Shown here piece by piece: positions 1 through 8,803 of a stretch of DNA of 24,048 nucleotides; the stretch's first letter is position 1, and each line of letters starts with the position of its first letter. Source of the DNA: Ferruginibacter sp. (GTDB taxonomy: Bacteria > Bacteroidota > Bacteroidia > Chitinophagales > Chitinophagaceae); contig JANXTN010000255.1 of the NCBI GenBank assembly GCA_025352435.1, positions 1 through 24,048 on the forward strand. Direction: 5' to 3'. The position numbers and the translations under genes are program-made. The notes below the pieces were generated by a model that searched no databases, had not been told where the DNA came from, and was given only the letters and a program-made list of their open reading frames with translations.

Positions 1-508
1 CAAGGTCACCCGTTTTTTCACCAAGACCTATAAACCTTTCACCTTCCTGCATTTTTTTGTAGGTTGTAACTTCCTCACCCAGCCAAGATGTGGTAAGTCC
101 TGCCTCGTCTTGATTAATTAAAGCTCCTTCATTATTGTAAAATGCCACCGCATATGGTTTCTTTGTAAACACAACCTTTAATGAATCTGTAACAATCGTA
201 ACATCATTTGCTGTTTGTGTAATGGTAGCCTTGCTTTGCAAAGGTTCGCTGATAACTGCATAGGAAAAATCTTTTTTCAAAGCCTGCTTATCCATCCTTA
301 TTCTCACAACGTTTGGGCTATAAACGATCGCCTCTATGGAAGCTGTGTTAGTGGTAAAATTTACTCTTTGACCATTGATTTTTACAGAAGAAACATTCCC
401 TATTTCTTTGAGGTTTGTTTGTGCTGAAACATTGTTTAAAACAAAACAGCAAAATAAAAAACCTACAACAGAAGAAGATTTTTTAAAATTTTTTAAATGA
501 AAAGTCAT
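1..508 (-). CDS. GH31 alpha-glucosidase, N-terminal part (truncated by window edge)
   Basis: About 169 codons are visible, reading leftward from an ATG at 508; the rest lies outside the window. The N-terminus carries basic residues and a hydrophobic stretch ending VSAQ (residues 27-30), a type I signal peptide, so the enzyme is exported. The body matches the beta-sandwich N-terminal domain of GH31 enzymes: a run of alternating strands (VRIRMDKQ, VTIVTDSLKVVFTKKPY, VAFYNNEG) followed by RFIGLGEKTGDL, the GLGE loop that precedes the catalytic barrel in this family. GH31 members release glucose from the non-reducing end of maltodextrins. The catalytic aspartates are not in view, so substrate cannot be judged. 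The gene follows a terminator, so it should have its own promoter, but I find no good TAnnTTTG box in the 66 bases before the start. The position beside susCD and a GH13 gene supports a role in starch use. Confidence 0.85.
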   Translation of the reverse strand, partial: MTFHLKNFKKSSSVVGFLFCCFVLNNVSAQTNLKEIGNVSSVKINGQRVNFTTNTASIEAIVYSPNVVRIRMDKQALKKDFSYAVISEPLQSKATITQTANDVTIVTDSLKVVFTKKPYAVAFYNNEGALINQDEAGLTTSWLGEEVTTYKKMQEGERFIGLGEKTGDL

Positions 509-574
509 ACTTAATTTCTTTTTTGAATGATGAGCAATCTATTGTATTCAAGATTTACCGAAGAAGAAGTAATT

Positions 575-611
575 TAATAAAAAATAAAAGCCAGGCAAAA
601 TAACCTGGCTT
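575..611 (-). terminator. Rho-independent terminator of the susCD operon
   Basis: On the minus strand an 8-bp perfect stem (AAGCCAGG / CCTGGCTT, 588-595 with 604-611) with an 8-base loop is followed by a T-rich tract reading TTTATTTTTTATT. It lies 22 bases past the stop of the 634-1530 gene and should end the transporter operon before the GH31 gene. The plus-strand flank is not T-rich, so it acts in one direction. Confidence 0.85.
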
Positions 612-633
612 ATATTCTACTTTTTATAAAAAA

Positions 634-1530
634 TTATTGGGTTACAGGGAATCCAAAATTATCTCCAAGAGATCCTGAATCGCCAACAGTACCTGGGCAA
701 TATGGACTTAATCTTGTTCTGAAATGAACTTTAATTTTTGTAATTTTTGAGCCTGCGGGTGGAAATTTAACACTTCCCGCATCTCCTATTCTGAAAAACT
801 TTGAAGGTACAATGGTCCATCCAAACAAACCATTACCAAAATCTTTTGCTTTTAAAGCTACGTTATCCGCAACAGTGGTTTGACCGGGATAAAAATTTCC
901 ATCTCCCGGATCAAGTGGTTCACAGTATTGAGAAACCTGAAAATAGCCACCCGTACCATCCGGCTTTACATAATCAATATCAGTATACACATAAACATCG
1001 GTTGCTGCTTTTAATGCAACTTTTGATGCATTCAATAAATTTTTATCCATAAAAAATGTTACAACGTCATCTTGTGTAAATTTTGATGGAAAGGGACGAA
1101 ATGCTGTTGCAGTAAAAGTTAATGGATCAACTGGAAATGTAAAATCCTGTGTCTGTCTGGAACCGTTTTGATTCTTTGCTAAAAATCCAAACTGCGCCCC
1201 TATTTGTGCAGCAGTTTTGTTCATATAAGAAGTTGGTGTAAGCGTGTAAGTGAATTTACTGCTCGTACCAATTCGTGTAAGTTTTGCAGCAGGGTTTGAG
1301 TTGCCCCACCCAAAACCATTTTGATCATTTAATGGTGAACCGCAACAACCGGGTACAAACCCCCAGATGTAAACATCTTCGCCACCTGAACCTAAAGCAA
1401 CTCCTGTCAGATCGAATGTAATAGTAATCTGATCTTCTGCTGTAAAGCTACTTGGGCTTACAGAGGCAGATTGTGCAAAAGCAAAACCGCCTGCAAGAAC
1501 TGTAGTTATTAAGAATAATATTTTTTTCAT
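634..1530 (-). CDS. Secreted two-domain protein at the SusE/SusF position of the starch locus
   Basis: A 298-residue protein with a type I signal peptide (residues 1-19, cut after AFA). It has no lipobox cysteine, unlike SusE and SusF of Bacteroides. The mature part is an internal duplication: copy 1 (about 24-134) and copy 2 (about 145-296) share an opening P-S-x-F-T-x-(E/D)-D pattern, a DVYIW / DVYVY strand, a hydrophobic strand before the second half (FTYTLTP / FGWTIVP), and a closing F-x-F-P-V. Copy 2 is longer, with an insertion around 187-220. Copy 1 is rich in W, G and N, as in glycan-binding beta-sandwiches. I do not recognise a named family. Its place as last gene of the susCD operon suggests an alpha-glucan binding protein; this is inference. 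A terminator follows at once. Confidence 0.75.
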   Translation of the reverse strand: MKKILFLITTVLAGGFAFAQSASVSPSSFTAEDQITITFDLTGVALGSGGEDVYIWGFVPGCCGSPLNDQNGFGWGNSNPAAKLTRIGTSSKFTYTLTPTSYMNKTAAQIGAQFGFLAKNQNGSRQTQDFTFPVDPLTFTATAFRPFPSKFTQDDVVTFFMDKNLLNASKVALKAATDVYVYTDIDYVKPDGTGGYFQVSQYCEPLDPGDGNFYPGQTTVADNVALKAKDFGNGLFGWTIVPSKFFRIGDAGSVKFPPAGSKITKIKVHFRTRLSPYCPGTVGDSGSLGDNFGFPVTQ

Positions 1531-1559
1531 TGTTATTTTTTTTCTGTTGTACTAATAAA

Positions 1560-2081
1560 TTAATTTCTGGAAAAATTGAAATCATAATAAACAAACACTT
1601 TTTTACTTCCGGTAAAAAAAGCTCTGTTGTACCGCAATGCAAGTTTGTTATCACTAGCTCTGTAAGCTTTAGCAAAGTCAATACTGTCGGCACGATTTGC
1701 CCCAGCAAATTTTAATCTTTCAGAACCGCCATTATCAAAAAAAGAATAATTACCACTTGGTGCTACAAACAACGGAGCATTACCGGGGTTTGTAAATGCA
1801 TAAGTACCTGCGGTTCCGCTACCGCCATCAATAAACTTTACAGTAACTGTGCTGTAGGGAAAAAGAGAAGTAATGTTAAGCCTTTGTACAAATGCAGGAA
1901 ATCCTTTATCTACCGCTGTCTGGTCAAATTGAATGATGCTGTCCAGTTTCCAGTTGCCGGCCAGATTTTTTTGTAAGCTGATGGATTCGCCTACATCGCT
2001 GTAACTTATTTTTTTACAGGAAACTGTAAAAAGGGTAAGCACAATAAATGCTGTAAGGCAAGTTGTGATTATTGTTTTCAT
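1560..2081 (-). CDS. Small SusD-adjacent lipoprotein (DUF5004/lipocalin-like)
   Basis: A 173-residue protein whose first 22 residues form a lipoprotein signal (hydrophobic core, then TVSC; Cys22 would be lipidated, followed by KK). The mature domain starts LAGNWKLDSI, the opening strand typical of small lipocalin-like proteins of Bacteroidota that respond to or bind a ligand (DUF4923/DUF5004 type). The rest alternates polar and hydrophobic residues, as in a beta-barrel, and ends FVYYDFNFSRN. The gene sits 28 bases after susD and 29 bases before the next gene, so it is part of the operon. It is too short to be SusE. It may be a surface accessory lipoprotein; ligand and function are unknown. 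The family assignment is by eye only. Confidence 0.7.
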   Translation of the reverse strand: MKTIITTCLTAFIVLTLFTVSCKKISYSDVGESISLQKNLAGNWKLDSIIQFDQTAVDKGFPAFVQRLNITSLFPYSTVTVKFIDGGSGTAGTYAFTNPGNAPLFVAPSGNYSFFDNGGSERLKFAGANRADSIDFAKAYRASDNKLALRYNRAFFTGSKKVFVYYDFNFSRN

Positions 2082-2109
2082 TTTATTTGTTTTTCTATTT
2101 TTTAAATTT

Positions 2110-3480
2110 TTAATTCTGTATAATTCCTAGGTTGGCTCTTACTTCACCGTCAGGTATTTTTAATAATCCTGTAGCATCGTTGTAAGCAATTCCTCTTACG
2201 TTTAGTTTTAATCTTCTTAATTCATGGTAGCTGTCGCCTTCGGTAAACAATTCTACTGCTCTTTCAGCTCTTATAGCTGCCAACAGTGCTGTAGTGCCGG
2301 TTGTACTGTTGTCTGCATCTACACCTGCAACTGCACGAACTGCATTGTAATCTGCTCTCACTGCTGCATCGGCAAAACCACCTTTTTGTACATTTGATTC
2401 TGCCCGAATTAAATACATCTCTGATAACCTTATCAACGGTACGTTCACACCTTGTGTACCAAGTTGCGCCCATTTTGTAGAAACCCCTCTTACAGGAGAA
2501 GTAGAAGCTGCGGTTAACGATGTAAATCTTGTTCCACCTTTTGAAGTTATTAGAGAATAAAGGCTGCTACTTAATGGAAGATAAGTGTTGTTTAAATCGC
2601 TGTTCCAGAAACTTCCTCTTTGTACACCAGCGTCGCCTAATATCATCATTACAACACCAGTAGTTGGTGTGGTTAAATTACCTACTGTTTTAAAAGGCAC
2701 AGTAACATCTGTCCCTAAAGAATAACCACTGTTTGTTATCACATCATTAGCATAAGTAAATGCGTTTGCATAATCTCCCATGTTAAAATAAATTCTTGCC
2801 AGGTATGCTTTTGCTGCCCACTTGGTTGCCCGGGCGCCACTGTTCAGCGAGGGTAATAACATCTCAGCCTGTTTTAAATCTGCAATGGCTGCATCGTAAG
2901 ATTCTTTTACCGTAGCTCTCTGTTTTGGAATTTGCGCTTCAGATGCACTTAATGCCTTCTGTCTTATAACAACACCCGGATCGCTTGTAGGGTTACTTGA
3001 ATAAGGCTTTGCAAATAATCTTGTCAATTCAAAATGCGAAACGCCACGAATAAAAAGCGCTTCACCGTTCCAGATATTTTTTGCAGAATCCTTTAAGTCC
3101 GTATAAGTGTTTTCTGATAATGCTTTGATAACTACGTTAGCTCTGCCAATGGCATCATAGCCTGTAAACCAGAGACTTCTTCCAATAGAATTGAAAGAAC
3201 TAAAACCACGTTGTGTAAACTGCACTTCAGCTCCGCCGGTAACGTTTACAAAATTTATTTGATCGCCATATAACTCTGAGGTTTTAGTAGCGTTGCCTCC
3301 TAAAAAATCGTTGTTGGTAAAACGCTCATAAGATGCCGCCAATACTGCATAAACGTTGGCACTCGTTTTTAAAACCTGGTCGCCCGGTTGCGCATCTCCC
3401 GGAATTTGATCAAGCAGCTTTTTGCAACCTGTTGCAAAAATCACAGTTGCTAAAAAAGATAATATAATAAGTTTTTTCAT
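2110..3480 (-). CDS. SusD/RagB-like outer-membrane glycan-binding lipoprotein
   Basis: At 456 residues this is close to the short end of the SusD family. The lipoprotein signal ends ATGC with Cys19 as lipid anchor, followed by KK. Family hallmarks are visible: an N-terminal LLDQIPGD segment, a TPR-like region (about 120-240) with RGVSHFELTRLFAKPY and AKAYLARIYFNMGDYANAF, and the C-terminal LIRLSEMYLIRAES and RAERAVELFTEGDSYHELRRLK stretches. SusD proteins cap the SusC channel and capture oligosaccharide at the cell surface. The start lies 26 bases after the susC stop, which fits obligate co-expression. The neighbouring GH13 and GH31 genes point to starch or maltodextrin as substrate; the protein sequence alone does not prove it. 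Confidence 0.95.
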   Translation of the reverse strand: MKKLIILSFLATVIFATGCKKLLDQIPGDAQPGDQVLKTSANVYAVLAASYERFTNNDFLGGNATKTSELYGDQINFVNVTGGAEVQFTQRGFSSFNSIGRSLWFTGYDAIGRANVVIKALSENTYTDLKDSAKNIWNGEALFIRGVSHFELTRLFAKPYSSNPTSDPGVVIRQKALSASEAQIPKQRATVKESYDAAIADLKQAEMLLPSLNSGARATKWAAKAYLARIYFNMGDYANAFTYANDVITNSGYSLGTDVTVPFKTVGNLTTPTTGVVMMILGDAGVQRGSFWNSDLNNTYLPLSSSLYSLITSKGGTRFTSLTAASTSPVRGVSTKWAQLGTQGVNVPLIRLSEMYLIRAESNVQKGGFADAAVRADYNAVRAVAGVDADNSTTGTTALLAAIRAERAVELFTEGDSYHELRRLKLNVRGIAYNDATGLLKIPDGEVRANLGIIQN

Positions 3481-3506
3481 TGTTGTATTTTTAATTTTAA
3501 TATCAA

Positions 3507-6500
3507 TTACAAAGTAATGCTCAAACCGAGGTTAATGCTTTTAGCCTGCGGAGTTGGTAAGTAAGGCGCATTGGAAGCACCGTTAGATGCACCGTTGTTG
3601 AATCTGTAACGAACAACTTCAGGATCCCAACCTGCATATTTAGTAAATGTAAGTATGTTAGATGCGGCGATATATATTCTTGCACTTGTAATTTTAGCAC
3701 GGCTAATAACATTTGCAGGAAGCGTATAACCAAGGTTTATATTTCTTAAACGAAGGAAAGAAACATCATACAACCATCTTGAAGAATTACTGTTATTTGC
3801 ATCTACAGTTAATGATACTTTTGGAATATCAGTAATGTCACCGGGCTTCTGCCATCTGCTTAATAATTCACGGCGCTGGTTCCATTCATTCAGCTTACCA
3901 CCAATTTGAAACTTGGCACCATCGTCATAAATTTCATTACCATATTGAAAAGTAAATAAGAAGCCTAAATCAAAACCTTTGTAATTAAAAGTGTTTTCAA
4001 ATCCACCAAAAAAATCAGGAATAGGATGACCAACCGGTACCCTATTTGCATTTTGAGACGCAGCAGTTAAAGGAATAGATTTACCAGTTGCTTTCTCTCT
4101 AATCAACGCTACACCTGTTTGCGGATCTACACCTACAAATATTGGTAAATAATTTTGACCCAGGGGATAACCTGCAATAACTCTCGTATCACCTTCACTC
4201 AAATCAAGAAAATCCGGATCGTCAAAACCTGCTACAGTCAAAACTTTATTTTCATTTCGGGAGATATTAAATGAACTTGTCCACTTAAAATTTTTGGTAG
4301 CAACGTTTGTTGAGTTCAATACCAATTCAACACCACGGTTTCTAACCTGTACATCCACGTTAGCTGCAAGATTATCAAAACCTGTTGATCTTTGAACTGG
4401 CTTATTCAACAGGAGATCTTTACTTTTTTTGGTATAAAAACTTAAACTTCCGCTTAATACATTTTTGAGGAGACCAAAATCAATTCCTAAATCAAACTGC
4501 TGACCTTTCTCCCAAGTCAAATCAGGGTTAGCCAATGAACCTTGTCTAATGCCATTTGTACCTGCGTAACCACCGGTAGGGTTATACAATTCTAAATAAC
4601 GGTAATCACCAATTTCGGCATTGCCTGTAAGGCCATAAGAAGTTCTTACTTTTAAATAATTAACCACCTTGCTGTTCTTAAGAAAAGATTCTTCTGAAGC
4701 GATCCATCCTGCAGAAACCGCGGGAAAATAACCGTAACGATTATTAGCACCAAAACGTGGAGACCCATCTGCACGGAAACTAGCTCCCAATAAATATTTA
4801 TCCATAAAGCGGTAGTTCGCTCTGGCAAAATAAGATATAAAACCAGAGGTATTTGTTGGGCTACCATAGGCTGTAACAGGAGAACCGTTTGTGATATTGG
4901 CCGGCGCCAGCGGTGACCAACCCAAGCCTGCAGTACCTTCTTTAAAATATGGATTTACATAACCAACAGCATCGCTCTGTGGTCTGTAAGAAATTTCATG
5001 AAATTTAATTGTATTTACCGCAAAACCAGCAGTAGCATCTAACTTACCATTTTTGCCCACATTTTGGTTGTATGTAAAATAGTTGTTGTTATTTATATTA
5101 GTTAAGTCTACAAATCTTTCTGAACCCGCAGCCAGCATAGTATTTTGGTACCATCTGTTGAAAGGCTGTTCATAATAATTTTCTTTTTGTCTTAATAAAT
5201 CCAACCCTATTTCACTTCTAAAAGAAAGTTCTTTTGTAAGTTTCAGCGTGGCATTTACATTGGCAAAAGTTCTTAACGATCTGTTGATGAAAGTATTCTG
5301 CAATCTTGCTACAGGATTGATGTACACAGCATATTTAGCCTGTGTGCCAAAGTAACTTCCATCATTATTTAATACAGGAAAAATAGGTAATGCATTTGAT
5401 TGTGCCGCACCGATACCACCATTAAAAGAAGTGGGAACTTCGTTTGTTTTAGTAGAATACATACCAATCTGAATTCCTAAGTCCAATCTTTCAGAAGCTT
5501 TGTTATCTATATTAACCCTTCCACCAATTCTTTGAAATTTATTGCCAACCAACACACCTTTTTCATCTCTGTAAACACCACTTAAAAAGAAACGTGTTTT
5601 ATCATTTCCACCTCTTGCAGATAGATTGGTTTCATATAAAGCTCCTCTTTGCGTTGTCTGGTCAATCCAGTCAGTATTCACATTTGGGTCATACTTGTAG
5701 CTTAAAGGTAATCCCGGAATATTTTGATTGGGACCCAAAGGCAAACCACCATCATTTACCCTTGCTTCGTTGTACAACTGGTACCATTCTGCTCCATTCA
5801 ATAATGGCAATTTTCTTGTAATTTCAGAACCACCTGTAATAGCATCCAAAGAGATTTGTGTTTTACCACTTCTACCCTTTTTGGTGGTTATTAATATTAC
5901 ACCATTTGCTGCACGGGCACCATAAATAGCCGCAGATGCAGCATCTTTTAATACTTCTATAGATTCAATATCGTTTTGGTTAATGCTGGCCAAAGGGTTT
6001 GTGTTGTTAGCTTTTGCAGCATCAAGGCCGCTACCAAAACCTGCCTGGTTATCTCCGTTGGAAAAAGGAATACCATCTACCACATATAAAGGTTCTCCAC
6101 TGCTGGAAATTGAACTCGTTCCTCTCACCCGGATTCTAACCGCACCACCCAAAGAACCGTTTGCCTGTTGCACCTGCAAACCTGGCGCACGGCCCTGCAA
6201 TGCAGCATCAAAACTTGGGGCGGGTGTGCTTGTAAAGACCTTTGAATCTATTTTTGAAACAGACCCCGTCATGAATTTCCTTTGTTGAGTACCATAACCT
6301 ACCACTACCACTTCATCTAAGCTGGTTGTGGAAGGATTTAAAGAGACTGCGACAGAAGATTTGCCACTAACTGCTAACTCCTGTCTGCCGAAAATTACAG
6401 ACGTAAAAATAAGTGTACCATTTGATGGAGCACTTATGCTGAAAGAACCGTCGGCATTGGTTTGAACTGCGGTTTTAGTTCCTTTTACCGAAACGGTAAC

Positions 6501-6635
6501 ACCTTGCGCAGGCAGACCATCTTTTACATTCGTAACAACACCTGTAACCTGTGTTTGTGCAAATGCAGTAACAGACATAACTGCAAAGCATAGCAACATG
6601 CAGATTTTTCGGATCTGTTTTAAACTAATTTTCAT
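3507..6635 (-). CDS. SusC-like TonB-dependent transporter
   Basis: I place the start at the ATG at 6635 (1042 residues) because it opens a clear signal peptide (MKISLKQIRK, hydrophobic core, cut after AFA near residue 26). An in-frame ATG at 6707 lies downstream of the -7 box only by about 9 bases and adds a polar stretch with no signal character. Order of parts: carboxypeptidase-regulatory-like beta-sandwich (about 29-103), the SusC signature DEVVVVGYGTQ (107-117), TonB plug (about 120-250, with LYVVDGIPF and ASAAIYGARAANGVILITTKKG), then a 22-strand barrel ending in INLGLSITL. It imports oligosaccharides across the outer membrane using TonB energy, in complex with SusD encoded next. Expression is probably controlled by the LacI-type operator upstream. 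Confidence 0.96.
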   Translation of the reverse strand: MKISLKQIRKICMLLCFAVMSVTAFAQTQVTGVVTNVKDGLPAQGVTVSVKGTKTAVQTNADGSFSISAPSNGTLIFTSVIFGRQELAVSGKSSVAVSLNPSTTSLDEVVVVGYGTQQRKFMTGSVSKIDSKVFTSTPAPSFDAALQGRAPGLQVQQANGSLGGAVRIRVRGTSSISSSGEPLYVVDGIPFSNGDNQAGFGSGLDAAKANNTNPLASINQNDIESIEVLKDAASAAIYGARAANGVILITTKKGRSGKTQISLDAITGGSEITRKLPLLNGAEWYQLYNEARVNDGGLPLGPNQNIPGLPLSYKYDPNVNTDWIDQTTQRGALYETNLSARGGNDKTRFFLSGVYRDEKGVLVGNKFQRIGGRVNIDNKASERLDLGIQIGMYSTKTNEVPTSFNGGIGAAQSNALPIFPVLNNDGSYFGTQAKYAVYINPVARLQNTFINRSLRTFANVNATLKLTKELSFRSEIGLDLLRQKENYYEQPFNRWYQNTMLAAGSERFVDLTNINNNNYFTYNQNVGKNGKLDATAGFAVNTIKFHEISYRPQSDAVGYVNPYFKEGTAGLGWSPLAPANITNGSPVTAYGSPTNTSGFISYFARANYRFMDKYLLGASFRADGSPRFGANNRYGYFPAVSAGWIASEESFLKNSKVVNYLKVRTSYGLTGNAEIGDYRYLELYNPTGGYAGTNGIRQGSLANPDLTWEKGQQFDLGIDFGLLKNVLSGSLSFYTKKSKDLLLNKPVQRSTGFDNLAANVDVQVRNRGVELVLNSTNVATKNFKWTSSFNISRNENKVLTVAGFDDPDFLDLSEGDTRVIAGYPLGQNYLPIFVGVDPQTGVALIREKATGKSIPLTAASQNANRVPVGHPIPDFFGGFENTFNYKGFDLGFLFTFQYGNEIYDDGAKFQIGGKLNEWNQRRELLSRWQKPGDITDIPKVSLTVDANNSNSSRWLYDVSFLRLRNINLGYTLPANVISRAKITSARIYIAASNILTFTKYAGWDPEVVRYRFNNGASNGASNAPYLPTPQAKSINLGLSITL

Positions 6636-6715
6636 AATAGTGTTTTGGTTTTGTTTTGGTTTTTTGTAATTATCAATCGCATGTTTCTCTGCTTTGAAAA
6701 CAAGCAAAGTGTTTT

Positions 6716-6745
6716 CAAAAATAACGTTTTCTTAATAAACGCAAA
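6716..6745 (-). promoter_or_regulatory. Predicted Bacteroidota promoter of the susCD operon
   Basis: Minus-strand -7 box TATTTTTG at 6723-6716 matches TAnnTTTG exactly. A TTTG at 6745-6742 sits 18 bases upstream, one base short of the common 19-21 spacing, and could serve as the -33 element. Transcription would begin near 6710, giving a leader of about 75 bases before the start at 6635. The -33 element lies inside the palindromic operator. Confidence 0.65.
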
Positions 6746-6754
6746 CGTTTGCGT
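6739..6754. promoter_or_regulatory. LacI-family-type operator (perfect 16-bp palindrome)
   Basis: ACGCAAACGTTTGCGT is a perfect inverted repeat with the central CG of LacI/GalR-family operators; it is the same as the classical purine-repressor consensus half-sites. It lies in the 216-base gap between the GH13 stop and the susC start, over the predicted -33 element, so a bound repressor would block RNA polymerase. LacI-type regulators controlling sugar genes are known in Bacteroidota. No such regulator is encoded in this window, so the partner is inferred. Confidence 0.75.
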
Positions 6755-6851
6755 AAAACTTTTTTTACACATTTATTTACTATTTAAGAAATTGGTAGAA
6801 TAGCGAAAAAAAGCTTCATTCACACAATTTTATTTCGACTTCTTGACAACT

Positions 6852-8702
6852 TTAATGAGTAAGAATTCCAATAAAAAATGATTCTCCCTCTACATTTAAC
6901 GAATATCCAAAAGACTCATCGTTTAAAATATTTTTAACTCCTGTAAAGTTTCTCACAATGTCGGGATAGCTTTTTTCAAAGTTTATTTCTTTCTTTTCTT
7001 TCCCTGCATTCATAACACAGATGATGGTTTGAGCGCTGTCATATCTAAAATAAGTGTACACATTATTCTGTGGTAAATATTGTAATAGTCTACCGGTTTT
7101 AAGTGCTGATGATGTTAACCGAAAATTGGCAATTTTCTTTACGTAATTAAAAATCTCATTCTCATCTTCGTTTCTTCCTGCAGATTCAAATTTATTGATG
7201 CTATCATTTTTCCAACCACCTAAAAAATCTGACCTTACAAACCCATCCGGATTACTCAAACCTTTCATTCCAATTTCATCACCATAATATAATTGCGGAA
7301 TTCCTCTGAAAGTAAGCAGCCAACCGAGCGCCATTTTATATTTTTTCACATCGCCTTTTACAACAGAAAAAAATCTTGAGAGATCATGGTTGCCTAAAAA
7401 AATAACTTCACCCATCGGATTTTTGTATAGGATATCCTGCGCAGCAGTATTGTACAGTTTCATCAGTCCTTCAGTCCACCCTGTTTGTTCAGTTAAAGCT
7501 GGTTGTATACCGTACAAAAGCATTTGAAAATCTGTTGTATTTGGCAGATTGCTCTTAAAATTATTTGTCAGATTATTTTCGCAAAAATAACTTTGGTTTA
7601 CAACCCCATGCACCCAGGTTTCGCCAAACATTGTTATGGATGGATATTCATTGAGAAGCGCTTTGTTACAGGCGTTCATAAAATTTAAATCGTTGTAAAT
7701 GTAGGTATCAATGCGCCAGCCATCTACACCAAATTCTTCTACAGACCATAGTGCATTTTGTATTAGATAATTAGCAACAAAAGGATTATTTTGGTTTAGG
7801 TCAGGCATATCTTTTTTAAACCAACCATCACTTAAAATTTTGTGTTGAGATGCGGCTGCATATGGATCAAACATAACCTGATCTCTGTACGAAGTTTGTG
7901 TGTAAGACGGCCATTCGTGCAGCCAGTTTTTCATGGGTTTATCCAACACTGTAAAATGTTGTGAGCCCACATGGTTGTACACAGCATCCTGTATTAATTT
8001 CATTCCTTTTGCATGTATAGCCGCACTCAGTTTTTTATACATTTCATTACCGCCAATGCGAGGGTCTACTTTGTAATGATTGGTAATAGCATAACCATGT
8101 TCGGTTCTGTTTGGCATATCGTTTAGCAAAACGGGCGTCATCCAAACAGTGGTAATGCCTAAATTTTTTAAATAGTCGAGCTTATTTATTACACCTTGTA
8201 AATCACCACCATGGCGCAAATACATTTCATTTCTGTTTAATGACTGGTCTTTTAAACCTGCAATTTTATCATTGGTTTCATCTCCATTACTAAATCTATC
8301 GGGCATCAATAAATAAACCAAATCGTTTGACCTTACTCCTTGCGCATAAGCTTTGCCATTGCCAGCTTTCTTTTTTTCTAGTGGCCAAGGAATAGTTTCT
8401 ATTTTGTTATTATATTTCAAAACGAAAGAAGCAGTACCGGGTTTCGCATCAGGCAAAATGGTTACTTCCAAGGCCAAATACTTTTCATTTTCCAATCTGT
8501 TTATTTTGGTAAGAACAATACCGGGATAATTAATTTGCACAGAGGCATTTTTCAAAGATCCAGTATTGTTATAAACCAATATTTGTACTTTATTCCATTT
8601 CATTCCAATCCACCAATTAGTTGGATAAAAAGAAGTTTGTTGCGAAAAAATGTGAGGAAGAAAAAATATAATGGAAATAATTATCAGTAACGTTCTTTTC
8701 AT
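6852..8702 (-). CDS. Secreted GH13 alpha-amylase / neopullulanase-like (SusA-like)
   Basis: The start at 8702 (616 residues) opens a signal peptide, MKRTLLIIISIIFFLP, cut after IFS. The longer in-frame reading to 8816 would run through the tRNA terminator and adds nothing family-like. Parts: N-terminal beta-sandwich of cyclomaltodextrinase type (about 22-115), then the TIM barrel starting NDLVYLLMPDRFSNGD. The four GH13 regions are present: DAVYNH, GWRIDTYIYND with nucleophile Asp332, MFGETW with acid/base Glu361, and FLGNHD with Asp440 as transition-state stabiliser. MPDLNQNNP between regions I and II is typical of the neopullulanase/cyclomaltodextrinase group. A short beta domain closes the protein. 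It should cut alpha-1,4-glucans, probably in the periplasm. It lies upstream of susC in the same direction but has its own -7 box and no visible LacI operator. Confidence 0.93.
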   Translation of the reverse strand: MKRTLLIIISIIFFLPHIFSQQTSFYPTNWWIGMKWNKVQILVYNNTGSLKNASVQINYPGIVLTKINRLENEKYLALEVTILPDAKPGTASFVLKYNNKIETIPWPLEKKKAGNGKAYAQGVRSNDLVYLLMPDRFSNGDETNDKIAGLKDQSLNRNEMYLRHGGDLQGVINKLDYLKNLGITTVWMTPVLLNDMPNRTEHGYAITNHYKVDPRIGGNEMYKKLSAAIHAKGMKLIQDAVYNHVGSQHFTVLDKPMKNWLHEWPSYTQTSYRDQVMFDPYAAASQHKILSDGWFKKDMPDLNQNNPFVANYLIQNALWSVEEFGVDGWRIDTYIYNDLNFMNACNKALLNEYPSITMFGETWVHGVVNQSYFCENNLTNNFKSNLPNTTDFQMLLYGIQPALTEQTGWTEGLMKLYNTAAQDILYKNPMGEVIFLGNHDLSRFFSVVKGDVKKYKMALGWLLTFRGIPQLYYGDEIGMKGLSNPDGFVRSDFLGGWKNDSINKFESAGRNEDENEIFNYVKKIANFRLTSSALKTGRLLQYLPQNNVYTYFRYDSAQTIICVMNAGKEKKEINFEKSYPDIVRNFTGVKNILNDESFGYSLNVEGESFFIGILTH

Positions 8703-8761
8703 TCTTGCTTCTTTGTTTAAATGATTGATAATATAAATGATGTAATCATTTTCTAAAAAAA

Positions 8762-8769
8762 CAAACCTA
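8762..8769 (-). promoter_or_regulatory. Predicted -7 box of the GH13 gene
   Basis: Minus-strand TAGGTTTG matches TAnnTTTG exactly. Transcription would begin near 8756, giving a leader of about 53 bases. I see no clear TTTG at -33; only T-rich sequence lies about 21 bases upstream. The leader contains an 8-bp inverted repeat (8719-8726 with 8744-8751). Confidence 0.45.
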
Positions 8770-8803
8770 CTTATTTTGTAATAGAAAGATAAAAGAAGCA
8801 AAT

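Noticed and set aside
215..427. 70-codon plus-strand frame opposite the GH31 fragment
   Set aside because: The minus-strand frame has a signal peptide and GH31 N-terminal features, so this is a shadow frame.
5983..6288. 101-codon open frame on the plus strand inside susC
   Set aside because: It is antisense to the plug domain of a clear SusC gene, has no own signal or promoter box, and its composition is that of a mirrored coding frame.
8719..8751. 8-bp inverted repeat AAATGATT / AATCATTT in the GH13 leader as an operator or riboswitch
   Set aside because: The arms are pure AT-rich sequence 17 bases apart, which arises easily by chance in such DNA; there is no further structure.
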